From the NCBI RefSeq assembly GCF_001955695.1, contig NZ_CP019236.1:4774001-4838000 (forward strand): a stretch of DNA of 64,000 bases, read 5' to 3'. Origin of the DNA: Rhodoferax koreense (GTDB lineage: Bacteria; Pseudomonadota; Gammaproteobacteria; Burkholderiales; Burkholderiaceae_C). The position numbers and the translations under genes were made by a program. Numbering within the stretch: position 1 is the first letter of the stretch; each line of letters starts with the position of its first letter. The notes under the pieces are model-generated. The model was not told where the DNA came from and did not search any database. It saw only the letters and a program-made list of their open reading frames with translations. This document shows positions 34,557 to 43,708 of this stretch, piece after piece.

Positions 34557-36353
34557 ATGAAGTTCCGCAATCTACGCATTCGCACCAGGCTCAGTCTCGC
34601 TTTCGGTGGTCTGGCCCTGTTGGTGCTGACGGTGGCCGCGTTGTCGCTTTACGCGCTGGCCGAGGCCAACGCCCGCTTCACCGGCTTCACCGACGGCATG
34701 AACGCCCGGGCCACCGTGGCTGCCCATGTGCGCGCTGCAGTGGACGATCGTGCCATCGCCGCGCGCAACCTCGTGCTGGTCACCAAGGATACCGACCTCA
34801 CTCTTGAAAAGACCGCTGTGAGCGCCGCCCACAAGGACGTGCAGACGAGCCTCGCCAAGCTCAACGAGATGATCGCCGCCGACCCCCGCGTGTCCGACCA
34901 GGCGCGCAAACTGGTGGCCGACATCGACAGGGTCGAACAAGCCTACGGTCCGGTGGCGCTGGCCATCGTCGACCTGGTGCTGAATGGCCAACGCGAGCAA
35001 GCCGTGACCCGCATGAACGACGACTGCCGCCCGCTTCTGGCAGCGTTGGTACAGGCCACCAACGCCTATGCGCGTTTCACCGAAGGCCGCACCCAGGAAC
35101 TGCGGCAAAAGGCCGTGGCCGACTTTGAGCAGCAACGCAACCTGCTCGCGGCCCTGTGCCTGTTGGCCGTGGCCGTCGCCATCGTGGGCGGCTGGCGCAT
35201 CACGCTGAGCATCACCGGTCCGCTGAACTTTGCCGTGGAAGCCACCGATCGCATCGCCGCCGGCGATCTGAGCGCCAACATCGAAGCGACAACGAGCGAC
35301 GAGACCGGCCGCCTGCTGGCTGGCCTGCAACGCATGCAGCAAAGCTTGGTGGACACGGTGAGAGCGGTGCGGGGCAATGCCGACAGCGTGTCCGTCGCGA
35401 GCTCCGAAATCGCCCAGGGCAACAGCGACCTCAGCATGCGCACCGAACAACAGGCCTCGGCCCTGCAGCAGACCGCGGCTTCGATGGAAGAGCTCGGCAG
35501 CACCGTGGCAACCAACGCCGACAACGCACGCCAGGCCGGCCGGCTGGCGGTTGCGGCTTCCGACGTCGCAGTCAAGGGCGGCGACGTGGTCGGCCAGGTG
35601 GTGGAGACCATGAAAGACATCAACGACAGCTCACGGCAGATCGCAGACATCATCGGCGTGATCGACGGCATCGCGTTCCAGACCAACATCCTGGCCCTGA
35701 ACGCCGCCGTGGAAGCCGCCCGTGCCGGTGAACAGGGTCGCGGCTTCGCCGTGGTGGCCAGCGAAGTGCGCAGCCTGGCGCAACGCAGCGCCCAGGCGGC
35801 CAAGGAAATCAAGACGCTGATCACCACGAGCGTGCAGCAAGTGGACCAGGGCACTAGCCTCGTGGACCGCGCCGGACTCACCATGCAGGAGATCGTCGTT
35901 TCGGTGAAGCGGGTCTCCGACATCATGGCTGAAATCAGCGCGGCCAGCGCCGAACAAAGCACGGCCGTGAGCCAGGTCGGCGAGGCCGTGAGCCAGATGG
36001 ACCAGGCCACGCAGCAGAACGCCGCGCTGGTGGAGCAAAGCGCCGCTGCGGCGTCCAGCCTGAAGACGCAGGCCGAGCAACTGGTGCAGGCCGTGGCCGT
36101 CTTTCAGCTCTCTGCCGAAGTCAACTCAGCGCCGCGTTACACGTCGCGACCTGTCGCCGCTCAGGGGGACGCGCGCCTCTCCAGCAACAACTCCACGTTC
36201 GGAGCCATCGAGCGCCGCAGCCCACAACGCGCCAAGAACGTGACACGCCTTCAGCCGACGGCCAAGTCCGGCACGACAGCCAAGGCTCTCACTTCGCTCC
36301 CTAGCCAGGGCGCCAAACTGCGCACCGGTACTGACGACTGGACCAGCTTCTGA
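34557..36353 (+). CDS. Transmembrane methyl-accepting chemotaxis protein
   Basis: This 598-aa inner-membrane chemoreceptor has a first membrane helix at about 13-34, a periplasmic four-helix ligand domain (about 35-195; [20 protein letters not shown]), a second helix at about 198-216, a HAMP domain (about 217-270) and a methylation/signalling hairpin with [19 protein letters not shown] at its tip. It has the [15 protein letters not shown] region and ends with a flexible tail closing in DDWTSF, similar to the xWxxF tether for CheR/CheB. It is a complete Tsr-type receptor. The ligand is unknown. Confidence 0.93.
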   Translation: MKFRNLRIRTRLSLAFGGLALLVLTVAALSLYALAEANARFTGFTDGMNARATVAAHVRAAVDDRAIAARNLVLVTKDTDLTLEKTAVSAAHKDVQTSLAKLNEMIAADPRVSDQARKLVADIDRVEQAYGPVALAIVDLVLNGQREQAVTRMNDDCRPLLAALVQATNAYARFTEGRTQELRQKAVADFEQQRNLLAALCLLAVAVAIVGGWRITLSITGPLNFAVEATDRIAAGDLSANIEATTSDETGRLLAGLQRMQQSLVDTVRAVRGNADSVSVASSEIAQGNSDLSMRTEQQASALQQTAASMEELGSTVATNADNARQAGRLAVAASDVAVKGGDVVGQVVETMKDINDSSRQIADIIGVIDGIAFQTNILALNAAVEAARAGEQGRGFAVVASEVRSLAQRSAQAAKEIKTLITTSVQQVDQGTSLVDRAGLTMQEIVVSVKRVSDIMAEISAASAEQSTAVSQVGEAVSQMDQATQQNAALVEQSAAAASSLKTQAEQLVQAVAVFQLSAEVNSAPRYTSRPVAAQGDARLSSNNSTFGAIERRSPQRAKNVTRLQPTAKSGTTAKALTSLPSQGAKLRTGTDDWTSF

Positions 36354-36843
36354 CCCGGTATCGACCGCCACGGGCGATGATCCTGATGAATCCCGCCCTG
36401 GAGTGCGACGGTGCGAACTCGCGGGTGCGCCGGTCCGCAGGCTGCGGCAAGACAATCGCCGGTTCCCGCCGATGGTCGCCGCATGGAAGACGCGGCAGGC
36501 CTGCGCTTTGTGGTCCTCGGCTTGCATGCAGTCCTCGATGGCGTATCGCAAGTGACTCACGAGATCTGGGGACATGCAGGCGCCTTGGTCCTGCTCGACC
36601 AGGGCCCGTTCCATCTGCCGCAGTTGAGCTGACCGTGCGTGATCGTCCGCCCGGGTCGCGACATTCCGGCAGTGGCGAACGGCGCGGCGGAGCTTGATGC
36701 GGCGAGCATGCGGATTCCCCTTGAGCCTCCGTTGGTTTCCCGCGCACTTTGCATGACATGAGCCTTCGTCTCACCTATTGAGACGAGAGGTTGACAATCG
36801 TCCCGGGAGCGCGAACCATGGCGGCGAAGAAGAAAGGGCCTCC
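36354..36843. other. Intergenic stretch before the AraC gene
   Basis: About 490 bases. A minus-strand frame around 36614-36450 reads MERALVEQDQGACMSPDL and continues with helical-looking residues, but it runs into the chemoreceptor gene without homology and with no RBS. It may be a remnant. The right end holds the operator and promoter of the AraC gene (36766-36796). Confidence 0.45.
36768..36796 (+). promoter_or_regulatory. Shared operator and -35 element before the AraC gene
   Basis: GTCTCA (36768-36773), a 5-bp spacer and TGAGAC (36779-36784) form an inverted repeat, extended to 8-bp arms by TC/GA outside. Six bases later comes a perfect -35 hexamer TTGACA (36791-36796); the -10 is weak. 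The same arrangement (GTCTCA-N5-TGAGAC-N6-TTGACA) occurs before the aromatic operon at 48953-48981. The site is 60 bp from the ATG. Confidence 0.75.
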
Positions 36844-37824
36844 ATGTCGAGCCGCACCCACGTTTCCGTCGATGCCATCAGCCCTGCTCAACGCCTGCAT
36901 GCCTGGCACGATCTGGTAAGCGCCCATGTCGGCCGCACACCTGAAACCCTTCGGCAGGGAGATCCGGCGCGGTGGGAGCCACTTGCGGGCCAGCCCTTCT
37001 TGGCGAGCCTGGAGTACGGCATGCTGGGCGCCACCGGCCTGTGCCGGCTGGTCGCCACGCCGCACCGTTTCACGCGCTCCGCCGACGCCCCTTCGCCAGT
37101 GGCCTCGGGCCCGCTGATGCTGGTGGTGCAGCAGAAGGCAAGTTCCTTTTTCGAGCAGGACGGGCGTGCGGGTACGCTGGCCCCGGGCGACTGGTGCATC
37201 GTCGACGCCGCGCGACCATTCGTCATCGACCATCCTTCGGGCTGCGACCAGATCATCCTGACCCCGCCCAGGCCCGCCGACCCGGGCGTGGCCGACCTGA
37301 TCGCGCGGGCCCGCGCACGGCGCTGCAACGGGCACCAGGGCGCCTCGCGGCTGGTCAACACCCTGCTCAGCGAAGCCTACGGGCAGTTCGACCGCCTGCC
37401 GCCGTCCACCGCGGGGCAACTGGCCGATACCATCGCCTCGCTGGCCTGGTACGCCTTGCAGGAAGCCTGTGAAACGCCCGCCGGCGAGACGGTGCGCGAC
37501 ACGCTGCGCAACCGCCTCAAGGCCTTCATCGACACGCACCTGGCCGAGACGGACCTGTCGGTGGAGGCCGTCGCGCAGGGTTGCGGCTGCTCGGTGCGCA
37601 GTGTGCACCGGGCCTTCGCCGAGGACGCGCTCGGTTCGGTTTCCGCCTACATCTGGCACCGACGCGTAGCGCAGTGTGCCGGGGAACTCCGGAACCCAGC
37701 CCATGCCGCCCGGTCGGTGACCGACATCGCCATGGGCTGGGGCTTTACCAGCTCGTCGCACTTCAGCCGGCTGTTCAGGCGCAGCCTCGGGGTTTCGCCC
37801 AAGACCTACCGGCACGACCGGTAA
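36844..37824 (+). CDS. AraC-family transcriptional regulator (AraC_binding_2/FeaR-like)
   Basis: This 326-aa regulator has an N-terminal AraC_binding_2-type sensor domain (about 10-190; DLVSAHVGRTPETLR, QKASSFFEQDGR, LAPGDWCIVDAARPF) and a C-terminal pair of helix-turn-helix motifs (about 230-320; LSVEAVAQGCGCSVRSVHRA and SVTDIAMGWGFTSSSHFSRL, then GVSPKTYR). Proteins of this type activate aromatic catabolic operons; in Pseudomonas isoeugenol degraders an AraC-type activator (IemR) adjoins the iem and vdh genes. It is followed on the same strand by a channel, an importer, an aldehyde dehydrogenase and a carotenoid oxygenase. ATG 36844 was chosen over upstream in-frame starts because homology begins at SPAQRLHAWHD. 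Confidence 0.9.
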   Translation: MSSRTHVSVDAISPAQRLHAWHDLVSAHVGRTPETLRQGDPARWEPLAGQPFLASLEYGMLGATGLCRLVATPHRFTRSADAPSPVASGPLMLVVQQKASSFFEQDGRAGTLAPGDWCIVDAARPFVIDHPSGCDQIILTPPRPADPGVADLIARARARRCNGHQGASRLVNTLLSEAYGQFDRLPPSTAGQLADTIASLAWYALQEACETPAGETVRDTLRNRLKAFIDTHLAETDLSVEAVAQGCGCSVRSVHRAFAEDALGSVSAYIWHRRVAQCAGELRNPAHAARSVTDIAMGWGFTSSSHFSRLFRRSLGVSPKTYRHDR

Positions 37825-37881
37825 CGCTCCGGCGCGCGGGCGAAGCGGCCGTCGCCGCCGCGCCCGCCGCCTAGGGTTAAC

Positions 37882-37917
37882 GTTGACGACGCCACGGCGC
37901 ATCCAGTCAACCGTGGC
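37882..37917. promoter_or_regulatory. Interleaved inverted repeats before the catabolic operon
   Basis: GTTGAC (37882-37887) pairs with GTCAAC (37906-37911), and GCCACGG (37891-37897) pairs with CCGTGGC (37911-37917). The two inverted repeats interlock about 100-135 bp before the channel gene, and are the best candidate here for binding of the AraC-type activator. Confidence 0.4.
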
Positions 37918-38016
37918 ATTTGCGGGCAAGTCTCCGGACGGCCCAGCCCCTACGCTCCATGCCAGCGACTTCACCGCACTTTCGCGGGTGAAGTCAGCCG
38001 ATGGAGACAACACAGA

Positions 38017-39009
38017 ATGACTGCATATCCCTCGCTGCGTGGCGTGCCACGCCTTGCCTGCATGGCACTGCTGCCCCTGCTGGGCGGCCATGCGCTCGCG
38101 CAATCGCCATCGATCAGCCAGCCTGGCGGCCTGAACCTGGGCGTCACCAGCTTCTACGACGGTTTTTCAGGCCCCCCGGGCTGGGCCTGGCAGACCACGG
38201 TGCGGCATTCGAGCGCCAACAAGATCGTGGACGCCAACGGCCATGCGAACCCCGTGTTCGCGGATCCGAAGATCAACAGCACGGTGGTCGTCAATCAGCT
38301 GTCCCACGCCATGCCGACCTCGATCCAGGGCTGGCGCCCGGGCTTCATGGCGATCCTGCCGGTCGTCTCGCTCGACAGCAGCTTCGGCCCGGGACCGTCG
38401 CTGAAGGACGGGGGCACGGGGCTCGCGGACATGACGCTGGAAGCGTCCCTGCAGTCCGAACCTGTCGTCAATGCCGGCGGGGCGCCCGTGTTCGTGCAGC
38501 GGCTCACGGCCGCCGCCATCCTCCCCACCGGCCGCTACAAGCAGAACCTGGACATCAACCAGGGTTCCGGCTACGCGTCGTTCAACCCCTATTGGGCGGC
38601 CACTTTCTTTCCTGCGCCGCGATGGGAAATGAGCTGGCGCCTGCACTACCTCTACAACTTCAAGAACGACAAGCCCGCCTCCAGCGCACCCCGGCCGTTC
38701 AATGGCCAGCCGGTCACCACCACGCAGGCCGGGGACGCGGCCTGGGTCAACTTCGCGGCGTCGTATGCGGTGACACCCGATGTCAGCCTCGGCATCAATG
38801 GCTACTACTTCCAGCAGCTGTCCGACAGCCGGGCCAACGGCACGCGCATCGCCGACTCGAGGGAGCGGGTATTGGGGATCGGGCCGGGCCTGATGTGGCG
38901 CATCAGTCCGGAAAAGGCCCTGTGGGTCAACGCCTACTCCGAGAGCATGGTGCGCAACCGCGCTTCCTCCGCGCTGAACCTGCAGGTGCGCACCGTCTTC
39001 GCTTTCTAG
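38017..39009 (+). CDS. SphA/MetA-type outer-membrane channel for aromatics
   Basis: This 330-aa protein has a signal peptide (LACMALLPLLGGHALA, cleavage near residue 28) and a barrel of the SphA family (phenol meta-pathway outer-membrane protein). Features are NLGVTSFYDGFSGPPGWAWQ, FMAILPVVSLDSSFG, TGLADMTLEASLQ, TGRYKQNLDINQGSGYASFN and the terminal LNLQVRTVFAF with a C-terminal Phe. Members probably let hydrophobic aromatic substrates cross the outer membrane. It opens the operon with the MFS importer and the two catabolic enzymes downstream. The gene start is set by the signal peptide; the substrate is inferred from context. Confidence 0.87.
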   Translation: MTAYPSLRGVPRLACMALLPLLGGHALAQSPSISQPGGLNLGVTSFYDGFSGPPGWAWQTTVRHSSANKIVDANGHANPVFADPKINSTVVVNQLSHAMPTSIQGWRPGFMAILPVVSLDSSFGPGPSLKDGGTGLADMTLEASLQSEPVVNAGGAPVFVQRLTAAAILPTGRYKQNLDINQGSGYASFNPYWAATFFPAPRWEMSWRLHYLYNFKNDKPASSAPRPFNGQPVTTTQAGDAAWVNFAASYAVTPDVSLGINGYYFQQLSDSRANGTRIADSRERVLGIGPGLMWRISPEKALWVNAYSESMVRNRASSALNLQVRTVFAF

Positions 39010-39035
39010 CTCCCCGCCGTGCCCAAGAGACCCCC

Positions 39036-40298
39036 ATGAAAATCAGATCTTCCCTGGAAAAGCCATCCACCGGACCAGCCGCCTCGTTTCCGCACGAATG
39101 GCGCGCACTGGCCCTCATGGCCTTCGGCTTCGCGCTGGTCAACCTCGACCGCTTCATCATGTACCCGCTGTTTCCGGTCATGGCCGCGGAACTCGGCCTC
39201 GATTACCAGGACATCGGCCTCATTTCCGCCGCCGTCGCCCTGACCTGGGGCATCTCGTCCATGGTGTTCGGCCGCCTGTCGGACCGCTTCGGCAGGCGCG
39301 GCATCCTGATCACTTCGGTGCTGGTGTTCTCGGTGCTGTGTGGCGCCACCGGCCTGGCCACCAGCCTGGGCAGCCTGCTGCTGATCCGGCTGGTGATGGG
39401 CGTGTTCGAAGGTGCGTTCGTGCCGGTCAGCATCGCGACCGTCGTGGATGCGAGTCCTGCGCGGCACGTGGGCCGCAACACGGGTCTGCAACAGCTGATG
39501 GCGCCGCTGGTCGGCAGTGCCGCGGCGCCGGTGCTGGCCATCGCGCTTTTGCAGGTCCTTCCGTCCTGGCGCTGGGTGTTCCTCGTCACCGCATTGCCGG
39601 GGCTCTTGTGCGCATGGCTCATCTACCGCCGGCTGGTCGAACCCCGGCGGCGCGAGCCGGTGTCTGCCCCCGCGCCCGTTGTCCACACCCCGCTGCGCCA
39701 GGTGCTCGCCCATCCCAACGTGGCCCTGTGCAGCGCCGGGTTCTGCTTCTGGCTGGCGCCCGTCGTGGTGTTCGGCTCCCTGATGCCGAGCTATCTGTCC
39801 GACCATCTGCACCTGGCCTTCCGCGAGATGGGGCTGGTGATGTCCATGCTCGGCATCGGCGGCGCGGCGGGCATGCTGGTGTTTCCAGCGCTGTCGGACC
39901 ATTGGGGCCGGAAGAAGATGATGGTCGCCTGCCTGGGCCTGGCCATGGCACCGACCTGGCTGCTGATGCACACCGGTGCCGAACCCTTGCGCCTTGCACT
40001 GCTGATGTTCCTGGCGGCCTTCTTCATTTCCGGCGTCATCGCCATGGTGCATTCGGTGACGGCCGACAACGTGCCGGCGCAACATGTCTCGACCGCCACC
40101 GGGTTCATCGTCGGTGCGGGTGAAATCTTCGGCGGTGCCCTCGCGCCCGCGGTGGCCGGTGGATTGGCCAAAGCCGTCGGCATCACGGCGATCCTGCCCT
40201 TCACCCTGGGCTGCATGGCGATGGGGCTGTTGCTGGCCCTGCTGCTGCGCAGTCCGCGGCACGCCACCAATGTGCAGCGCACCGCCGTGCAGGGTTGA
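39036..40298 (+). CDS. MFS transporter (aromatic acid/sugar-type importer)
   Basis: This 420-aa inner-membrane transporter has about 12 helices. MFS motif A is GRLSDRFGRRGILI after helix 2 and it recurs as PALSDHWGRKKMM in the second half; FALVNLDRFIMYPLFPVMA marks helix 1. The size and motifs fit the major facilitator superfamily that brings aromatic acids or related organic anions across the membrane. It is 26 bp downstream of the channel gene. ATG 39036 was chosen since the homologous region starts there; the frame is open back to 38001 across the channel gene but this is not coding. Confidence 0.88.
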   Translation: MKIRSSLEKPSTGPAASFPHEWRALALMAFGFALVNLDRFIMYPLFPVMAAELGLDYQDIGLISAAVALTWGISSMVFGRLSDRFGRRGILITSVLVFSVLCGATGLATSLGSLLLIRLVMGVFEGAFVPVSIATVVDASPARHVGRNTGLQQLMAPLVGSAAAPVLAIALLQVLPSWRWVFLVTALPGLLCAWLIYRRLVEPRRREPVSAPAPVVHTPLRQVLAHPNVALCSAGFCFWLAPVVVFGSLMPSYLSDHLHLAFREMGLVMSMLGIGGAAGMLVFPALSDHWGRKKMMVACLGLAMAPTWLLMHTGAEPLRLALLMFLAAFFISGVIAMVHSVTADNVPAQHVSTATGFIVGAGEIFGGALAPAVAGGLAKAVGITAILPFTLGCMAMGLLLALLLRSPRHATNVQRTAVQG

Positions 40299-40354
40299 AC
40301 GACCACCCGAATCTCTTTCCCTCTCTCTCTCCATCACCACCCGCGCCACCCCTG

Positions 40355-41794
40355 ATGACCATTCAATTGCACATCAACGGCGAAAACCTGGTTGCCCAGG
40401 ATCGCCGGACTTTCCAACGACGCAACCCCGTGAGCAACGAGGTCGCGTCCACCGCCGCCGCGGCCTCGTCGCGGGATGCCCTTCAGGCCGTCGAGGCCGC
40501 CAGCCGGGCCTTTGCGGCGTGGTCCACGACCGGGCCCGGCGAGCGCCGCACGCTGCTGAACAAAGCCGCGGACGAACTGCAGGCCGCAGCGCCCGGCTTC
40601 ATCCAATCGGTGATCGAGGAAACCGGCGCCAGTGGCCTGTGGGCGGGCTTCAACCTGATGACGGCCGTCGGCATCCTGCGCGAGGCCGCCGCCATCACGA
40701 CGCAGATTGCAGGCCAGGTCATCCCGTCGGATGTGCCGGGCAACATTTCCATGGCGCTGCGCCAGCCCGCCGGCGTGGTGCTGGGCATCGCCCCCTGGAA
40801 CGCCCCGGGCATCCTGGGCATGCGCGCCATCGCCGTGCCGCTGGCCTGCGGCAACACCGTCATCCTGAAAGGCTCCGAATGCTGTCCGGCCACGCACCGG
40901 ATGATCGTCGATGCGTTCGAGCGCGCCGGCTTCCCGCCCGGCGTGGTGAACTTCATTGCGCATGCCCCCGAAGACGCCGGCGCGGTGGTGGCTGCCATGG
41001 TGGCCCACAAGGCGGTGCGGCGTGTCAATTTCACGGGCTCCACCAAGGTCGGAAAGATCATCGCCCGGCTGTGCGCCGAGCACCTCAAGCCGGCGCTGCT
41101 GGAGCTTGGCGGCAAGGCACCGTTTCTGGTGCTGGACGATGCGGACATCGACCAGGCCGTCGGCGCGGCAGTGTTCGGCGCCTTCATGCATTCCGGGCAG
41201 ATCTGCATGTCCACCGAGCGCATCATCGTCGACGAAGCGGTGGCCGACGACTTTGTTGCACGACTCGTCGTCAAGGCGAAACAGCTTCGTCCCGGCACCG
41301 GCGATTCGCCCATCGCTTCGGTCATCGACATGGCCACCGTGCACCGCTGCAATGCGTTGATCGACGACGCCCTGGCCAAGGGCGCCACCCTGCTGTGCGG
41401 GGGCAAGGCTTCGAACACCATGATGGTTCCGACCCTGCTCGACCATGTGACGCCCGACATGGCCATCTACAGCGACGAGTCCTTCGGGCCCGTCAAGGGC
41501 ATCGTGCGCGTCAAGGGCGAGGAAGAGGCGGTGCGCTGTGCCAACGACAACGACTACGGCCTGTCGGCCGCGGTGTTCAGCCGCGACACCGCCCGCGCAC
41601 TGCGCGTGGCCCAGCGCATCGAATCGGGCATCTGCCACGTCAATGGTCCCACCGTACATGACGAGCCCCAGATGCACTTCGGCGGCGTCAAGCACAGCGG
41701 CATCGGCCACTTCGGTGGCCAGTCGGGCATCGACGCCTTCACCGACCTGCGCTGGGTCTCGCTGCAGACCTCGCCCCGCCACTATCCGTTCTGA
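40355..41794 (+). CDS. Aldehyde dehydrogenase (vanillin/benzaldehyde type)
   Basis: This 479-aa NAD(P)-dependent aldehyde dehydrogenase has catalytic Cys284 (SGQICMSTER) and Glu250 (LLELGGKAPF). Cofactor motifs are APWNAP, KGSECCPATH and NFTGSTKVGK. The sequence phrases VHDEPQMHFGGVKHSGIG and GHFGG near the C-terminus are typical of vanillin, salicylaldehyde and benzaldehyde dehydrogenases (Vdh/DoxF). It would oxidise an aromatic aldehyde formed by the oxygenase encoded directly downstream. The Pyr-rich gap before it (40299-40354) has no strong RBS; ATG 40355 was taken because earlier TTG 40295 gives a non-homologous Pro-rich extension. Confidence 0.9.
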   Translation: MTIQLHINGENLVAQDRRTFQRRNPVSNEVASTAAAASSRDALQAVEAASRAFAAWSTTGPGERRTLLNKAADELQAAAPGFIQSVIEETGASGLWAGFNLMTAVGILREAAAITTQIAGQVIPSDVPGNISMALRQPAGVVLGIAPWNAPGILGMRAIAVPLACGNTVILKGSECCPATHRMIVDAFERAGFPPGVVNFIAHAPEDAGAVVAAMVAHKAVRRVNFTGSTKVGKIIARLCAEHLKPALLELGGKAPFLVLDDADIDQAVGAAVFGAFMHSGQICMSTERIIVDEAVADDFVARLVVKAKQLRPGTGDSPIASVIDMATVHRCNALIDDALAKGATLLCGGKASNTMMVPTLLDHVTPDMAIYSDESFGPVKGIVRVKGEEEAVRCANDNDYGLSAAVFSRDTARALRVAQRIESGICHVNGPTVHDEPQMHFGGVKHSGIGHFGGQSGIDAFTDLRWVSLQTSPRHYPF

Positions 41795-41819
41795 CAACCC
41801 TCCAACGAAAGAAGCCATC

Positions 41820-43265
41820 ATGTGGTCCACCAAGAACCCCTTCCTCCAGGGGCCTTTCGAGCCGCTGCTCAACGAATACGTCGTCTCCGACCTGCAGGTG
41901 GACGGCGAAATCCCCCGCGAACTGAACGGCGCCTTGTACCGCACCGGCTCCAACCAGCATTTCCGCCCGAACGATCCGGACCACTTTCACTGGTTCGACG
42001 GCGACGGCATGGTGCATGCGTTCCGGCTCCAGGACGGCCGTGCCAGCTACTGCAACCGCCTGGTGGAAACCGACGGCCTGAAGGCCGAGCGCGCGGCGGG
42101 TCGCGCGCTCTACAACGGCATCACCGGCCACACCGGCGTGCCGCAGCCACCGCTGCCCGAAGGCGCGCCCCTGATCAAGTCGGTGGCCGGCATCAACGTC
42201 ATCTCGCTCGCGGGCCGGGTGCTGACCATGCACGAGATCGACCCCTTCTACTGGGAGCTGGACCCGCTCAACCTGCAAACGCGCGGCAAGTTCGATTTCG
42301 GCGGGCAGTTCCCCGCCATGCTGACGGCGCATCCGCACGCCGACCCGCGCACCGGCGAGATGCTGTTCTATGCGCAGGACAACGAAGGCGGCACGCTCGA
42401 CTGTTTCGCGACAGATGCCCAAGGCCAGGTGCTGTCGCGCCACCGCGTGCGGCTGCCCTTCGCCCCGTGGATCCATGACTTCATCTTCACCGCGCAGTAC
42501 TACGTGTTCGTCTTCGGGCCGATACGCACACGCCCCTACGCGCCCGACTTGATTCCCATGGGGCGCAGCTCGCTGAGTTTTGACAACCAAGCCCCCACAC
42601 GGGTGCTGCTGGTGAACCGCCGAACCGGACAGGACCGCTGGCTCGAGACGGATGCGTCGTTCACGCTCGGCCATTTCCTCAACGCGCACGAGGCGGCGGA
42701 CAAGATCATCGTCGATGCCTCGGTGACCCGCACCGTGCTGCCGGGCTTCAAGGGGCAGATCGAGAACTTCTATCCGTTTCCCCTGGTCGACGAACCGTCA
42801 CCGGTGTCGGGGCCCGAATTGCACCGCATCACCATCGACCTGTCCACCGGCCGGGTCGGCACCAGCCGTATCGGCGACTTCGCGGCCGAATTCGTCCGCC
42901 CCAACGAAACCATCATGGGCACACCCCAGCGCTACGGCTACATGGCCGGCATCCACTCGCCGGGCCCGCAGACGCGCGGCTTCAACTGCCTCGTCAAGCA
43001 TGACTACGAGACCGGACGCAGCAGCTTCCAGCACCTGTCGGTGGGCTACGACATGATTCCGGGTGAACCCATCTTCGTGCCGAAGGCCGGCGCCACCGCG
43101 GAAGATGAGGGATGGATCATGGCCGTGTGGTGGGATCCGCTGCGCAACGCTAGCGAGATGGTGATCCACGAAGCGCAGGACTTCGACGGGGCGCCGGCGG
43201 CACGCATCAGGCTGGACCACCACGTGCCGCTGGGTTTCCATGGCAATTGGATCCCCGATGCGTGA
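41820..43265 (+). CDS. Carotenoid-oxygenase-family dioxygenase (lignostilbene/isoeugenol type)
   Basis: This 481-aa non-haem Fe(II) oxygenase of the carotenoid cleavage family splits a side-chain C=C bond. All four iron ligands are in place: H171 (LTAHPHAD), H219 (PWIHDF), H290 (FLNAHEA) and H474 (GFHGNW); the start NPFLQGPFEPL and DLQVDGEIPRELNGALYR are typical. Bacterial relatives cleave lignostilbenes, resveratrol or isoeugenol, giving an aldehyde such as vanillin. The aldehyde dehydrogenase next door would then oxidise the product, so the pair probably turns a phenylpropenoid or stilbene into a benzoate. The substrate is inferred, not read. Confidence 0.9.
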   Translation: MWSTKNPFLQGPFEPLLNEYVVSDLQVDGEIPRELNGALYRTGSNQHFRPNDPDHFHWFDGDGMVHAFRLQDGRASYCNRLVETDGLKAERAAGRALYNGITGHTGVPQPPLPEGAPLIKSVAGINVISLAGRVLTMHEIDPFYWELDPLNLQTRGKFDFGGQFPAMLTAHPHADPRTGEMLFYAQDNEGGTLDCFATDAQGQVLSRHRVRLPFAPWIHDFIFTAQYYVFVFGPIRTRPYAPDLIPMGRSSLSFDNQAPTRVLLVNRRTGQDRWLETDASFTLGHFLNAHEAADKIIVDASVTRTVLPGFKGQIENFYPFPLVDEPSPVSGPELHRITIDLSTGRVGTSRIGDFAAEFVRPNETIMGTPQRYGYMAGIHSPGPQTRGFNCLVKHDYETGRSSFQHLSVGYDMIPGEPIFVPKAGATAEDEGWIMAVWWDPLRNASEMVIHEAQDFDGAPAARIRLDHHVPLGFHGNWIPDA

Positions 43266-43311
43266 ACGCACAGGCGGTTGAACCAGGCTGCACCGGGCGG
43301 ACGCAGCCTGG

Positions 43312-43701
43312 TCATGCGACCTGCAAGGGTGTTGCCTGGACCGCGTGCAGACGCCAGCCGCTCGCGCCGCGGTGCCACACCGCGAGATAGCTGCTGGCCA
43401 CCGGATGCAGGCCGCCGCCGCGCAGCACCGTGGCCCGCATCTGGGCATGCACCAGCCCGGTGTTGCCAACCAGCGTGAAGCGGGGATCGGCGAACACCAG
43501 GCTCTGGTAACGCAGGGCTGCGCTGGAGAGCTTGTGCAGGTAACTTTCCCGGGTGTCACCGACGCCGCTGGAGTGCACGTACAGCAGCGACGCATCCAGC
43601 AGGTCTTCCAACCGCTGCACGTCGGCCGCCAGCATGGCCAGGCGGCGCTCTTCTTCAGCGGACCTCAGGCCCGCTTCCGTGGCTTGGGGTGTTTCCGGCA
43701 T
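43312..43701 (-). CDS. NTF2-like (SnoaL/DUF4440) protein
   Basis: This 129-aa cytosolic NTF2-fold protein has a helical N-terminus with coiled character (ATEAGLRSAEEERRLAMLAA), then DASLLYVHSSGVGDTRESYL, FTLVGNTGLVHAQMRATVL and SGWRLHAVQATPL, as in the nuclear transport factor 2-like family. It lies 7 bp after the FAH-family gene and is the last gene of the aromatic operon. The fold fits a hydratase, decarboxylase or isomerase role in the pathway, but no specific residue tells which. Confidence 0.82.
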   Translation of the reverse strand: MPETPQATEAGLRSAEEERRLAMLAADVQRLEDLLDASLLYVHSSGVGDTRESYLHKLSSAALRYQSLVFADPRFTLVGNTGLVHAQMRATVLRGGGLHPVASSYLAVWHRGASGWRLHAVQATPLQVA

Positions 43702-43708
43702 GGCTTCT

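Noticed and set aside
36126..36614. A 162-residue minus-strand frame
   Set aside because: The first 50 residues look protein-like, but the rest runs into the end of the chemoreceptor gene with no RBS or known motif.
38001..39035. N-terminal extension of the MFS transporter frame
   Set aside because: It is only the open frame that runs through the channel gene; MFS homology begins after ATG 39036.
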